DNA from: Laguncularia racemosa
Taxonomy: Eukaryota; Streptophyta; Magnoliopsida; Myrtales; Combretaceae
Assembly: GCA_037954665.1 (NCBI GenBank)
Contig: JBBMOL010000018.1
Span: forward strand, 7,254,001 to 7,318,000
Direction of reading: 5' to 3'
Length of the DNA stretch: 64,000 nt
Of this stretch, positions 22,345 to 31,929 are shown piece by piece. Under the pieces are notes generated by a model that made no database searches, had not been told where the DNA came from, and worked only from the letters and a program-made list of their open reading frames with translations. Every line of letters begins with the position of its first letter. Within the stretch, counting starts at the first letter, position 1. A program made the position numbers and the translations under genes.

Positions 22345-23976
22345 TGATAGAGTCATTTTATACTCAATCTTTATAGTATGAATTGTGCCAATTTATTATT
22401 GATTTTATAGAAATCATAAGAAAATGGTACTTAATTTTATTATGGTGATAAATCAGGTTTAATGGAGTCAAGAGTGCTAATTCAAGCAATTTAGAGAAGT
22501 CATCTACAATTTGGATCAATGACAATGATTTACACCACCGGAGGAAAGTACATGGGCGTGTAGTTGAAGTACATGGTCGTGTACTTGGTTTAGAGCCAAC
22601 AGAAATATACATGGTTGAAGTACACAACCGTGTATCTGTCTTGAAGAATTAACAGAAATATACATGGTTAAAGTACACGACCGTATATTTGTCTTGAAGA
22701 ATCAATAGAAGGAGGCACAACTCGTGATCTAGCCGTGGTGGAAGCCATGTACTTGGCTTAGAATCAACAGAAATATACACGGTTGAAGTACACGACCGTG
22801 TATCTGTCTTGGAGAATCAACAGCAGAAGGCACGGCTTGACATCTGGCCGTGGTGGAAGCCGTGGCACACATTGGACATGGATGAAGAATTATAGATTAT
22901 CCACAGAGAAAGACACGGCTTGAAATCTGGCCGTGTTGTTGCGCGTGCCAGGCGGACGATTATTCACTTCTCAAGATTTACATCAAAAAGGAAAGATATT
23001 TTCGTATCTTACTAGCTAAAGATCCTCTGCCATTCCCTTAACAATATAAATAGAACTAACCCTAGAGGAGAAAAGAGTTTTTTATCTTGGAGACAAGAAG
23101 GAAGGCAGGAGGCAGAGCAAGGGAAACCAAAAACAGAGACTTATCATGTTTTCACTTTCAATTTTCGTTTTCAGGATGAGCATGTGTAGCTAAGCAACTT
23201 TTCTAGCCAAAGGGTCATTGATGTTTAATTCTCCACGAATTGTGAGATCTAATTGATTTGCCTTTAATCTATTCTTTAATTTGGATATTTATATATCTTT
23301 TAAACGTTTTGTCAATATTATCTTTGTTGATTGGTATGAATTAGAGCTCTTGTACTCAATTAGCAAGTTAATATATTGTTAACTAGTACGTCAAATCCGT
23401 AATTGTTTGATAGTTCTAGTTTCGGTGACACAATAACATGTTTGATTATAAAATATATAATTGAATTTATGTTATGGAGATATATGATCTTGTTTAAATA
23501 GGTTATCTTATAATCTATTGGCATGAATTGGTAGTCTCTCTTGTTTTTAATGCTATTGATAGATTAAATCCTAAGAGCTTGTTTAGGGTTGTCTAATCGA
23601 TACGAGAAATATTCAAAGAGCTTGTTTTGATTATCAAGAAAGTAAGGAGGGATAGGTTATTAGAACTTGTTAATAACCATAACCAGTTTATCTTGGATAA
23701 AGAATAGAAAATACTTGCATCGATGATCAATTCCTAAAATTAAACTATCTTGATTCCTTTGGCTAAGCTTTTATCAATATTCGTTTTTATTATCTGATTT
23801 CAATATTATTTTGATTCACAAACAAAACCCCCCCATTCTTCTTTTCCTTTCTATTCTCTTTTTAATAGAAATATATTTAACCAATCCCTGTGGATACGAC
23901 CCTACTTACTACTATACATAAATCATATAATTGTCTAGGAGTAGGTTTTTATTTTTGTTAGATTTGACACCCATCA
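22345..23976 (+). repeat. Element E1 5' LTR
   Basis: It begins TGATAGAGTCATTTTATACTC (possibly one T earlier) and ends 'gacacccatca'. A TATA box, TATAAATA, is at 23045-23052. The region 22540-22950 holds repeated units with CACGG/CCGTG inverted arms. The 5' LTR has three clear 'ggttgaagtacac' hairpin units and the 3' LTR four, which accounts for most of the length difference (1632 against 1688 bp). Confidence 0.88.
23045..23052 (+). promoter_or_regulatory. TATA box of element E1 5' LTR
   Basis: TATAAATA in the context 'acaatataaatagaacta', followed by a purine-rich leader ('gagacaagaagg'). The same context occurs in the 3' LTR (28402-28409) and in E2 (61723-61730), supporting it as the element promoter. 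Confidence 0.7.
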
Positions 23977-23981
23977 AATTT

Positions 23982-24000
23982 TGGCGCCGTTGCCGGGGAT
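23982..24000 (+). other. Element E1 primer-binding site (tRNA-Asp)
   Basis: TGGCGCCGTTGCCGGGGAT is the reverse complement of the 3' end of plant tRNA-Asp including CCA. It lies five bases after the LTR end. The identical site occurs in E2 at 62677-62695. Confidence 0.85.
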
Positions 24001-24027
24001 TGGTGTAAAATTTATTTCTATTATTGT

Positions 24028-26295
24028 ATGACTCGTTCTTCTCAGACAGGTGAACTCACTTATAATCCAGAGATCGAGAAGACTCTTAAGAGGCTGCGAA
24101 GAGAAGCTAGGTCATCCCCTGGACTGAACTTAGCATCGGATTTGTCTGATTCATCCAATGATTCTGAAAAAGAAGACGATATGGCAAATCCTGAAAGAAC
24201 ATTAAGAGAATTGACTGCACCGGATGTGAATCAACAACCACTTTGTATTCACTATCCTGAATTGGCTGTTGAATTTGAGTTGAAATCTGGTTTGATACAT
24301 CTGCTACCCACCTTTCATGGTCTTGAGAATGAAGATCCTCATAAACATTTGAAAGAGTTTCATATAGTGTGTTCTAGTATGAGGCCGCAAGGAATAACCG
24401 ACGATCAAATCAAGTTACGTGCTTTTCCATTTTCTTTAAGTACTAAAGCTAAAGATTGGTTGTTTTATTTACCTCCAGGTTCTATAACCACTTGGACAGA
24501 TATGGTGAGGCTCTTCTTGGACAAATATTTCCCGGCGTCTAGAGCCGCTGGTATAAGAAGAGAGATTTGTGGTATCAAACAGAGGGACACCGAGACTCTT
24601 CATGAGTATTAGTAGAGGTTCAAGCAACTTTGTGCAAGCTGTCCACAACATAGAATATCTGAACAACTTCTCATTAAATACTTCTATGAAGGCCTACTTT
24701 TGATGGAGAGGAAGATGATGGATGCTGCTAGTGGAGGCGCTATAGTGAATAAAACCCCTGGTCAAGCTAGGGAATTGATCTCCATTATAGCTGTTAATTC
24801 GCTACAATTTGGGTATAGGCATGATACATCTTCAAGGAAGGTAAATGAGGTAAGTGCTTCTAACCTTGAACATCAAATTTCTAACCTAACCTCCCTTGTA
24901 CAGTAGATAGCCCTTAGAAATACACAGCAAGTGAAGGCTTGTGAAATTTGTGCTGCTCCTAATCATCCTACCGACATGTGTCCTTCATTACAAGATGACA
25001 ATCATGAGCATGTCAATGCTATAGGAGGATTCCTAGGACAGCCGCAAAGGAAATATGATCCTTACTCGAATACTTATGATCCTGGATGGAGGGATCATCC
25101 TAACTTCAGATATGGAAATAACCCACAAAATTTCCAACAATTCCAGCCTAAGTCATCAAACCAAGTACCCCAAGCTCCTTCCACTTCAGGTATGTCTCTT
25201 GAGGACATTGTTAAATCTCTTGCTATTAATACAAAAAAATTTCAGGATGAGACAAAGCAGAGCCTTCAAAACTTGGAGAATTAGGTAAGCCAACTTGCTT
25301 CTTCTGTAAACAGGTTAGAAAATCAAGGTAAATTACCTTCTCAAACTATCACAAATCCGAAGCAAAGCATTAATGCGATTACCTTGAGAAGTGGAACAGA
25401 ATTGCAGGGATCAAATAAGAAAGGACACCCATCTAATCTTGAGGAAGAGACTAAGAAAAAGATTTCGACTCCGAGCCAGCAGGACAACCAGATTAGAGGG
25501 TCTCTAGTTGAGCCACCAAAGGTCATGTTAACAGCACCTCCTTTCCCTTCTAGATTAGCGAAATCCAAGAATGAAGCTGAAGAAAAAGAGATTCTTAAAA
25601 CTTTTCGAAAAGTTGAGGTAAATATTCCTTTGCTTGATGCGATTAAGCAAATACCTCGCTATGCTAAATTTCTCAAAGAATTGTGCACTAACAAAAGGAA
25701 GCTGAAAGGTAATGAAAAGATTAGTGTGAGTGAGAATGTTTCAGCTATTATTCAGAAAAAGCTTCCTCCTAAATGTAAGGACCTAGGTATGTTTACTATT
25801 CCTTGTAAAATGGGTAATCTTGGAATCGCTAAAGCCATGTGTGATCTAGGAGCTTCGATTAATGTCATGCCTTTGTCTGTTTATCAATGTTTGAATGTTG
25901 GTCCCTTGAAGGAAATAGGTGTTATTGTTCAACTTGCTGACAGGTCCAATGTTTATCCTGAGGGAGTTCTAGAAGATGTTTTACTACAAGTTAATGAGTT
26001 GGTTTTTCCTGCTGATTTTTATGTGCTTGACATGGAAGATGATGATTCTCATAATTCATCACTGATATTATTAGGGAGACCATTCCTTAAGACATCCAGG
26101 ACGAAAATTGATGTACATGATGGTACCCTCACTATGGAATTTGATGGTGAAGTGATTAAATTTAACATTTATGATGCCATGAAATATCCTAGCGATACTC
26201 TCCCTGTTTTTGTTATGGATGTTATTGACCCATCAACACATGCACCAAAGCTGGAATTAAAACCCTTACCTAAACATCTAGCTAGGAACGTCTAG
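24028..26295 (+). pseudogene. Element E1 gag-protease polyprotein with in-frame stops
   Basis: One plus-strand frame runs from the ATG at 24028 to the TAG at 26293-26295, broken only by nonsense codons at 24610 and 24613 (adjacent), 24904 and 25282; no frameshift is evident. The gag N-terminus is 'MTRSSQTGELTYNPEIEKTL'; a capsid-like part includes 'LPTFHGLENEDPHKHLKEF' and 'AKDWLFYLPPGSITTWTDMV'; a CX2CX4HX4C knuckle (CEICAAPNHPTDMC) lies near 24941. The protease has 'AMCDLGASINVMPLSVY' and 'LILLGRPFLKTSRTKIDVHD'. It ends at 'LELKPLPKHLARNV', the very place where reverse transcriptase starts in full elements. Copy E2 has sense codons at the first three of these sites. It is defective as it stands. 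Confidence 0.88.
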
Positions 26296-27648
26296 CCAAA
26301 GACGTTAAAGAAAGGCGCTTCATGGGAGGTAACCCATGTAAAAAAAAAAAAATCAATTTATTCTATTTTAGTTTTGTTTTGATTTTTTTTTCTGATTAGC
26401 TGCAGTAAGGGTATATATCATCAGATGATACTCTCTAGTGCTTAAGGGGAGAACTCCAATTACTCTACACTTTATACCAGGGAAGTACCAGTATTCCTTT
26501 TTTCTTATTCTCTAATGTTCCTTATGTTGTTAATTCCTCTTTAATTGTGCTGAATTAGGAACAGTGCAGACACTATTCAAACTAAGTGTGGGGGAGAGGG
26601 TAATAAAATATAGAGAATAGAGAATTGACTCATACTTTGAATGTTTGTCCTTAAGAAATTTTAAGCCAAATTTTTCAAAACTTATCATGAAATCTGGAGA
26701 TTGTACTAAATGTTGTAATAAGCATCTACAAAATGTGAAATTGACTTGTTCAAATGCTTTACTCACCTACTGCTGTGATTAGAATACTTGGTTAAAATTA
26801 AGTAGTGAAATCTTTAAGAAACAAATTTACCATGTATTTAGCTTTAGAATTGGAAGTCTAAGAGTAAGTCGAGTCCCTAAGTAAAAAATAAACAAGTTTA
26901 CTTCTAGGTTATATTAGCTACTGTATACTCTTTGAAGTTGTTTATGAAATAATTATAACACTTAGTGAAAAAAAAAAAAAATTCAAGCATAGCCATTACT
27001 CCAATGATTCAAGTAATTGAGTTAAGAGTATTCAAACTTGAATGTTAGAGTGAGGAAGAGTCCGTAGGGCTATCTCAAAACCTGGTCACTTGAGTGACGA
27101 GCTCGAGATGTGCCGACTCAATGAACTCACTATAATGATAAGGGCGAAAATGGAGAAAGTTCATGAAAAGAAGCGGGCAAAAACCCGTCAAAATAGATGC
27201 TTGATTAAATCAAAAGAACATGAATGTAAAAATTCATTGAATGAAACAAGACTTATAATAAAAGGGAGAAAATCTATGGAAAGAGTTGATACTATATGCT
27301 TTTACTTTATGTTGCATGGATTATATACTTACTAATATCCAATGAAGTTTAATTGGGTGTTTTTCCTTAGTGGATTAAGTATTTACTTTTGGAATGAAAA
27401 TTCTTTTGCTAAACATGAGGATTAAAGTTTTTTTTGTTTAGATTAGCTATTAAATTTTGTCCATGCTAATGTGATCACAGGAAATCGGTTTGGTTGAAGT
27501 AGTAGACATTAAAATTACAAGTCATGAATTATAAATGAATAGATGCTTGAAATGAAAAAAAAGAAATGTCATATAATCTATGAAGGATTTCTCAATTGAT
27601 TTGATTCAGTTGCTTAAGGACAAGCAAGAGTTTAAGTGTGGGGGAATT
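26296..27648 (+). other. Element E1 3' non-coding region with two polypurine tracts
   Basis: No recognisable protein. AAGTGTGGGGGAGAGGG lies at 26584-26600, and a close match, AAGTGTGGGGGAA, at 27634-27646 directly before the 3' LTR. The latter is the plus-strand primer (polypurine tract); the former is a duplicated or internal tract. An 81-codon frame at 27090-27335 is basic but resembles nothing I know and is probably chance. Confidence 0.65.
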
Positions 27649-29336
27649 TTATAGAGACATTTTATACTCAATCTTTATAGTATGAATTGTGTTAATTTAT
27701 TATTGATTTTATAGAAATCATAAGGAAATGGTACTTAATTTTATTATGGTGATAAATCAAGTTTAATGGAGTCAAGAGTGCTAATTCAAGCAATTTAGAA
27801 AAGTCATCTACAATTTGGATCAAAGATAATGATTTACACCGCCGGAGGAAAGTACATGGGCGTGTAGTTAAAGTACACAGCCGTGTACTTGGTTTAGAAC
27901 CAACAAAAATATATACGGTTGAAGTACACGACCGTGTATCTGTCTTGAAGAATCAATAGAAATATACACGGTTGAAGTACACGACCGTGTATCTGTCTTG
28001 AAGAATCAACAGAAGGAGGTACGACTCGTGATCTAGCCGTGGTGGAAGCCGTGTACTTGGCTTAGAATCAACAAAAATATACACGGTTGAAGTACATGAT
28101 CGTGTATATGTCTTGAAGAATCAACAGAAATATACGCGGTTGAAGTATACGACCGTGTATCTGTCTTAGAGAATCAACAGCAGAAGGCACGACTTGACAT
28201 CTGGTCGTGGTGGAAGCCGTGGCACACACTGGACACGGATGAAGAATTATAGATTATCCACAGAGGAAGACACAGCTTGAAATCTGGCCGTGTTGTTGGG
28301 CATGTCAGGCGGACGATTATTCACTTCTCGAGATTTACATCAAAAAGGAAAGATATTTCTGTATCTTACTAACTAAAGATCCTCTACCATTCCCTTAACA
28401 ATATAAATAGAACTAACCCTAGAGGAGAAAAGATTTTTTTATCTTGGAGACAAGAAGGAAGGCAAGAGGCAGAGCAGGGGAAATCGGAAACAGAGACTTA
28501 TCATGTTTTCACTTTCAATTTTCGTTTTAAGGATGAGCATGTGTAACTAAGCAACTTTTATAGCCAAAGGGTCATTGAATTTTAATTCTCCACGAATTGT
28601 GAGATCTAATTTATTTGTCTTTAATCTATTCTTTGTTTTTGGATATTTATATATCTTCTAAACGTTTTTTCAATATTATCTTTGTTGATTGGTATAAATT
28701 AGAGCTCGTCTACTCAATTAGCAAGTTAATATATTGTCAACTAGTACGTCAAATCCGTAATTGTTTGATAGTTCTAGTTTCGGTGACACAATAACATGTT
28801 TGATTATAAAATAGATAATCTAATTCATGTTATGGAGATATATGATCTTGCTTAAATAGGTTATCTTATAATCTATTGGCATGAATTGGTAGTCTCTCTT
28901 GTTTTTAATGCTATTGATAGATTAAATCCTAAGAGCTTATTTAGGGTTGTCTAATCGATAAGAGAAATAATCAAAGAGCTTGTTTTGATTATCAAGAAAG
29001 TAAGGAGGGATAGGTTATTAGAGCTTATTAATAACCATAACCAGTTTATCTTGGATAAAGAATAGAAAATACTTACATCGATGATCAATTCCTAAAATTA
29101 AACTATCTTAATTTCTTTGGCTAGGCTTTTATCAATATTCGTTTTTATTATTTGATTTCAATATTATTTTGATTCACAAACAAACCCCCCCCCCATTCTT
29201 CTTTTCCTTTCTATTCTCTTTTTAATAGAAATATATTTAACCAATCCCTGTGGATATGACCCTACTCACTACTATACACAAATCATATAATTGTCTAGGA
29301 GTAGGTTTTTATTTTTGTTGGATTCGACACCCATCA
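27649..29336 (+). repeat. Element E1 3' LTR
   Basis: It matches the 5' LTR throughout; the first bases read TTATAGAG where the other copies read TGATAGAG, so the terminal TG has mutated. TATAAATA is at 28402-28409. The minisatellite at 27850-28310 has one hairpin unit more than the 5' LTR. It ends 'gacacccatca' at 29336, then 'ggtac' of element C. Confidence 0.88.
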
Positions 29337-29696
29337 GGTACATAATGTATTCCATGTATCAATGTTGGGAAAGTATGTACTTAACCCGGATCAGATAGTG
29401 GCCTTGGAATCACTAAATGTACAGCTAAATCTAACGTCTATGGAAAGGCCAATCAGGATTTTAGACACTAAAGAATGTGTACAAAGATGGAAAACATTCC
29501 TTTATGTGAAAGTACAATGGATAAACCAAATAGAAAGGGAAGCAACGTGGGAACTAGAAGTAGAAATGAGGAAAAAGTATCCAGAACTCTTCTAAAATCA
29601 GGTACTTTCAAGGATAAAAGTTTTACAGAGAGGGGACGCAAGGGGGAAGGGGGGGGGGGGGGGGGAGGGGGGTGGTGGTGTGGAATGGGGTGGGAA
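29337..29696 (+). pseudogene. Element C integrase C-terminus / chromodomain-like tail
   Basis: The reading resumes after E1: 'FHVSMLGKYVLNPDQIV', 'ERPIRILDTKECVQRWKTFL', 'VKVQWINQIEREATWELEVE', 'MRKKYPELF' and a stop at 29593. The W..TWE pattern and the terminal 'YPELF' are typical of plant chromovirus tails. The following G-rich tract (29642-29675) probably replaces the normal polypurine tract before the 3' LTR. Confidence 0.8.
29642..29682 (+). repeat. Poly-G tract preceding element C 3' LTR
   Basis: An almost pure run of G, with a few A and T, just upstream of the LTR start. The position suits an expanded polypurine tract. It could form a G-quadruplex, or its length may be a sequencing or assembly artefact. 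Confidence 0.8.
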
Positions 29697-30204
29697 TGTA
29701 ATACTTGAAAATATTATTTATTTATTTATGTAATATATGTATTATCACAAAGAGTTGGGGATAAGGATGGAATTTTAGAAAGTTTAAAGCAGCAATTTGG
29801 ACAGGGAGTATTTAATCTCAAATGACCTAACATTCCTCTTTTTCACTCCCACACAGTAACATAGTAGACAACATAGAAGCCCTTGACAATGAAAGGAAAA
29901 AGGAGCGATGAAATTCCAAAGACAAAAGGGTGAGGGATTCCATACGAATTTCAGTTTAGGCTTTCTAGAAATTGTAGTTTATGAGTGTTGTTGTTCATAT
30001 AGAACACGAAGGGTGTGAAAGGATGGTACATGAATGGAGAATCAATGAGCTAAGGTTGCAATTTGAGGAATTTTGATGTAAGTATGAAATTCCTTGTAAT
30101 TTAGATGCAATTACGTATTTTAGAGACTTTAATAAGTTAGGGAATAGAGAGGATTGAGCTTTAGAGAATTTGAAGTAAAGGAATTAGGGTTCGTGAAAAT
30201 TGTT

Positions 30205-30560
30205 GAGGGTAACACAACCTATCAATATGGTTGTGTTTCGATCATGTTGAATTCAAAGGGTACATCAAGAGATACATAGTTTCCCAATATGGTTATGTTT
30301 CGACCATGTTGAGTTAAGGTAACACAACCTCCCAACACGGTCGTATTTAGACCGTGTTGAGTGTGAAATTTACATTGAGAGATACATGATCTCTTAACTC
30401 GGTCGTGTTTCGACTGTGTTGAATGAAGAAGAACACAACCTCTTAACACGATCGTGTTTTAACCGTATTCAAACCAAGTTTTATACCAAGAGATACACAA
30501 CCCCTAGCATGGTCGTGTTCCTACCATGTTGAGCAACACGGTCCCCAACATAGCTATGTT
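30205..30560 (+). repeat. Minisatellite with CACGGTCGTGTTTCGACCGTGTTG-type units
   Basis: Six or so degenerate units combine 'aacacaacctc.caacacggtcg' with 'tttcgaccgtgttga' and 'agagatacat'. Each unit carries inverted arms (ACACGG / CCGTGT). It lies within the element C LTR; a similar motif theme occurs independently in the E LTRs. Confidence 0.75.
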
Positions 30561-31021
30561 GAATAAAGTATAAAGTAAATCCATATTTATTTAACTTCAA
30601 ATTAAACTAATTTCCACACAACCTATGTAGCTAGTAAGGCCTTAGAGAGATTAAATGAATAGGATTAAAAAATTTAAGAATGATATTGATCTTAGATTGA
30701 ATATTAAGAAGAACTCACTGATTTTATAGACTTCAATTTAGATTAAGTCCAAGACGGGGAAGTGCTTAAGGCTAGGATTCAAGATACGTGTAACTTGTGT
30801 GATGATTTGTACTTATTTAAGTTAGTTTATGGATTGAACTTGATTTAACTCAATGAATTGGTTTAAGTATTTAAGTTATATGCTGTATGTGCTTGGCTCA
30901 ACTTAGGGGCCTGTAGTGACAGATGCCTAGGAAGCGCTCCAATGATCCTTATGTAACGTTGTTCTTAGTGGAGTTGTGTTTGAAAATAATCTGAGCTAAA
31001 TGTTAGTTAAGAGCTTAAATG

Positions 31022-31334
31022 GACATGGGTGTAGGGCCCGAAGTGGTGATTCCCATCACTAAGGTTAAGTGTATATAGGTGTGGGGCTTGAAGTGGTGGT
31101 TCCTATCACTAAGTTTAAGGTTTGAGTGGACATAGGTGTGGAGCTCGTAGTGGCAATTTCCATCACTTAGGTTAAGTATACACAGGCGTAGGGCCCAAAG
31201 TAGCAGTTCTCATCACTAAATTTAAGGTTTAAGTGTACATGGGTGTGGGACCTGCAGTGGCAATTCTCATCACTAAGTTGAAGGATTAATAGATCATAGG
31301 TGTAGGGCTCGTAGTGGCAGTTCTCATCACTAAA
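31022..31334 (+). repeat. Six-unit tandem repeat, period alternating about 51 and 57 bp
   Basis: The core 'ggtgtagggcccg.agtggca.ttctcatcacta' recurs at about 31028, 31079, 31135, 31186, 31242 and 31299. Spacing mostly alternates between about 51 and 57 bp, suggesting an original dimer of about 108 bp that was amplified. Confidence 0.8.
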
Positions 31335-31929
31335 TCATGCTCTACTGTGTTAAGTGTGTTAAAGGGGGTTATGAGTACCCTAATGCTGCTTGTAGACATA
31401 AATTGTCATATGAAATGGTTTTTTGTGTTTAAGTATTGCATAACTTGTGTGATACTTATTCATGTTGTTCATGCATGTGTATTTGTGTTATATGTACTGG
31501 GCATTAACTTACCCTTCAAGAAACTTATTTTTAAATGCAAGTGTTGAGGGAGATGAGAACCTAGAAGATGACTTGGGTTTGGGTGAGCCACAGAGAGAGG
31601 AAGATGAAGATTACCATTATTATTATGGTAATTAAGATTTGGAAGATTATATTATTTAGTTGTGATAGATAGAAAATTTTTTTAGGGATGCTATTTTTGT
31701 GTTCAAAGACTTTCGCTGCATTAGATGTTTCATATGATTTAAGTTATTATTTGAATTTTGAGGATGTATGAAATACTTTTATATAGGAATTATAGGTTAA
31801 AGTGTATCAGAGTTGATTTAGAGCCTTCACATGTTTTTGTAAGATAAGGACACATGGAGAGTAGTAGCATGGCCTATGTTTTGGGACGTTACACAATATG
31901 CATGCATCTAAATTATGCCTAAGCATCAA

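Larger units (their letters stand above)
22345..29336 (+). mobile_element. Element E1: gag-protease-only Ty3/gypsy retrotransposon (Athila/Tat-like protease)
   Basis: Long LTRs (22345-23976, 27649-29336) flank a 3.67-kb interior. The 5' LTR is followed by TGGCGCCGTTGCCGGGGAT, complementary to plant tRNA-Asp, and the 3' LTR is preceded by the purine tract AAGTGTGGGGGAA. The interior encodes gag with one CCHC knuckle and a retropepsin with the 'CDLGASINVM' active site common in Athila/Tat-type elements, then stops where reverse transcriptase would begin. About 1.3 kb of non-coding DNA follows. Flanks are 'ggta' plus t (left) and 'ggtac' (right), a target duplication with one probable mutation. 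It sits in the pol of element C. Confidence 0.88.
13527..31893 (+). mobile_element. Element C: 5'-truncated Tekay/Del-like chromovirus, split by B and E1
   Basis: Three plus-strand segments make one interrupted Ty3/gypsy pol: RT/RNase H at 13527-13926, RNase H/integrase at 20946-22344, and a chromodomain-type tail plus 3' LTR at 29337-31893. Element B split it at a perfect 'ttacg' duplication and E1 split it near 'ggta'. The coding segments are colinear across both insertions. The 5' LTR, gag, protease and start of RT are missing, so the element is dead. The polyprotein tail ('VKVQWINQIEREATWELEVE', then 'RKKYPELF') is typical of plant chromoviruses. Confidence 0.8.
29697..31893 (+). repeat. 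Element C 3' LTR
   Basis: It begins TGTAATACTTGAAAATATT and ends 'ttgggacgttaca', the usual TG...CA ends, directly after the chromovirus tail and G-rich tract. It contains two minisatellite blocks (30205-30560 and 31022-31334). No partner 5' LTR is in the window, so the limits rest on the termini and on the adjacent TNP2 similarity beginning right after 31893. Confidence 0.7.

Noticed and set aside
27090..27335. 81-codon basic frame in the E1 3' region
   Set aside because: No similarity recognised and no comparison copy in the window; it lies between two polypurine tracts in otherwise non-coding sequence.
30222..30449. Possible CRISPR-like array in the element C LTR
   Set aside because: The units are degenerate tandem repeats without unique spacers, in a plant retrotransposon LTR.
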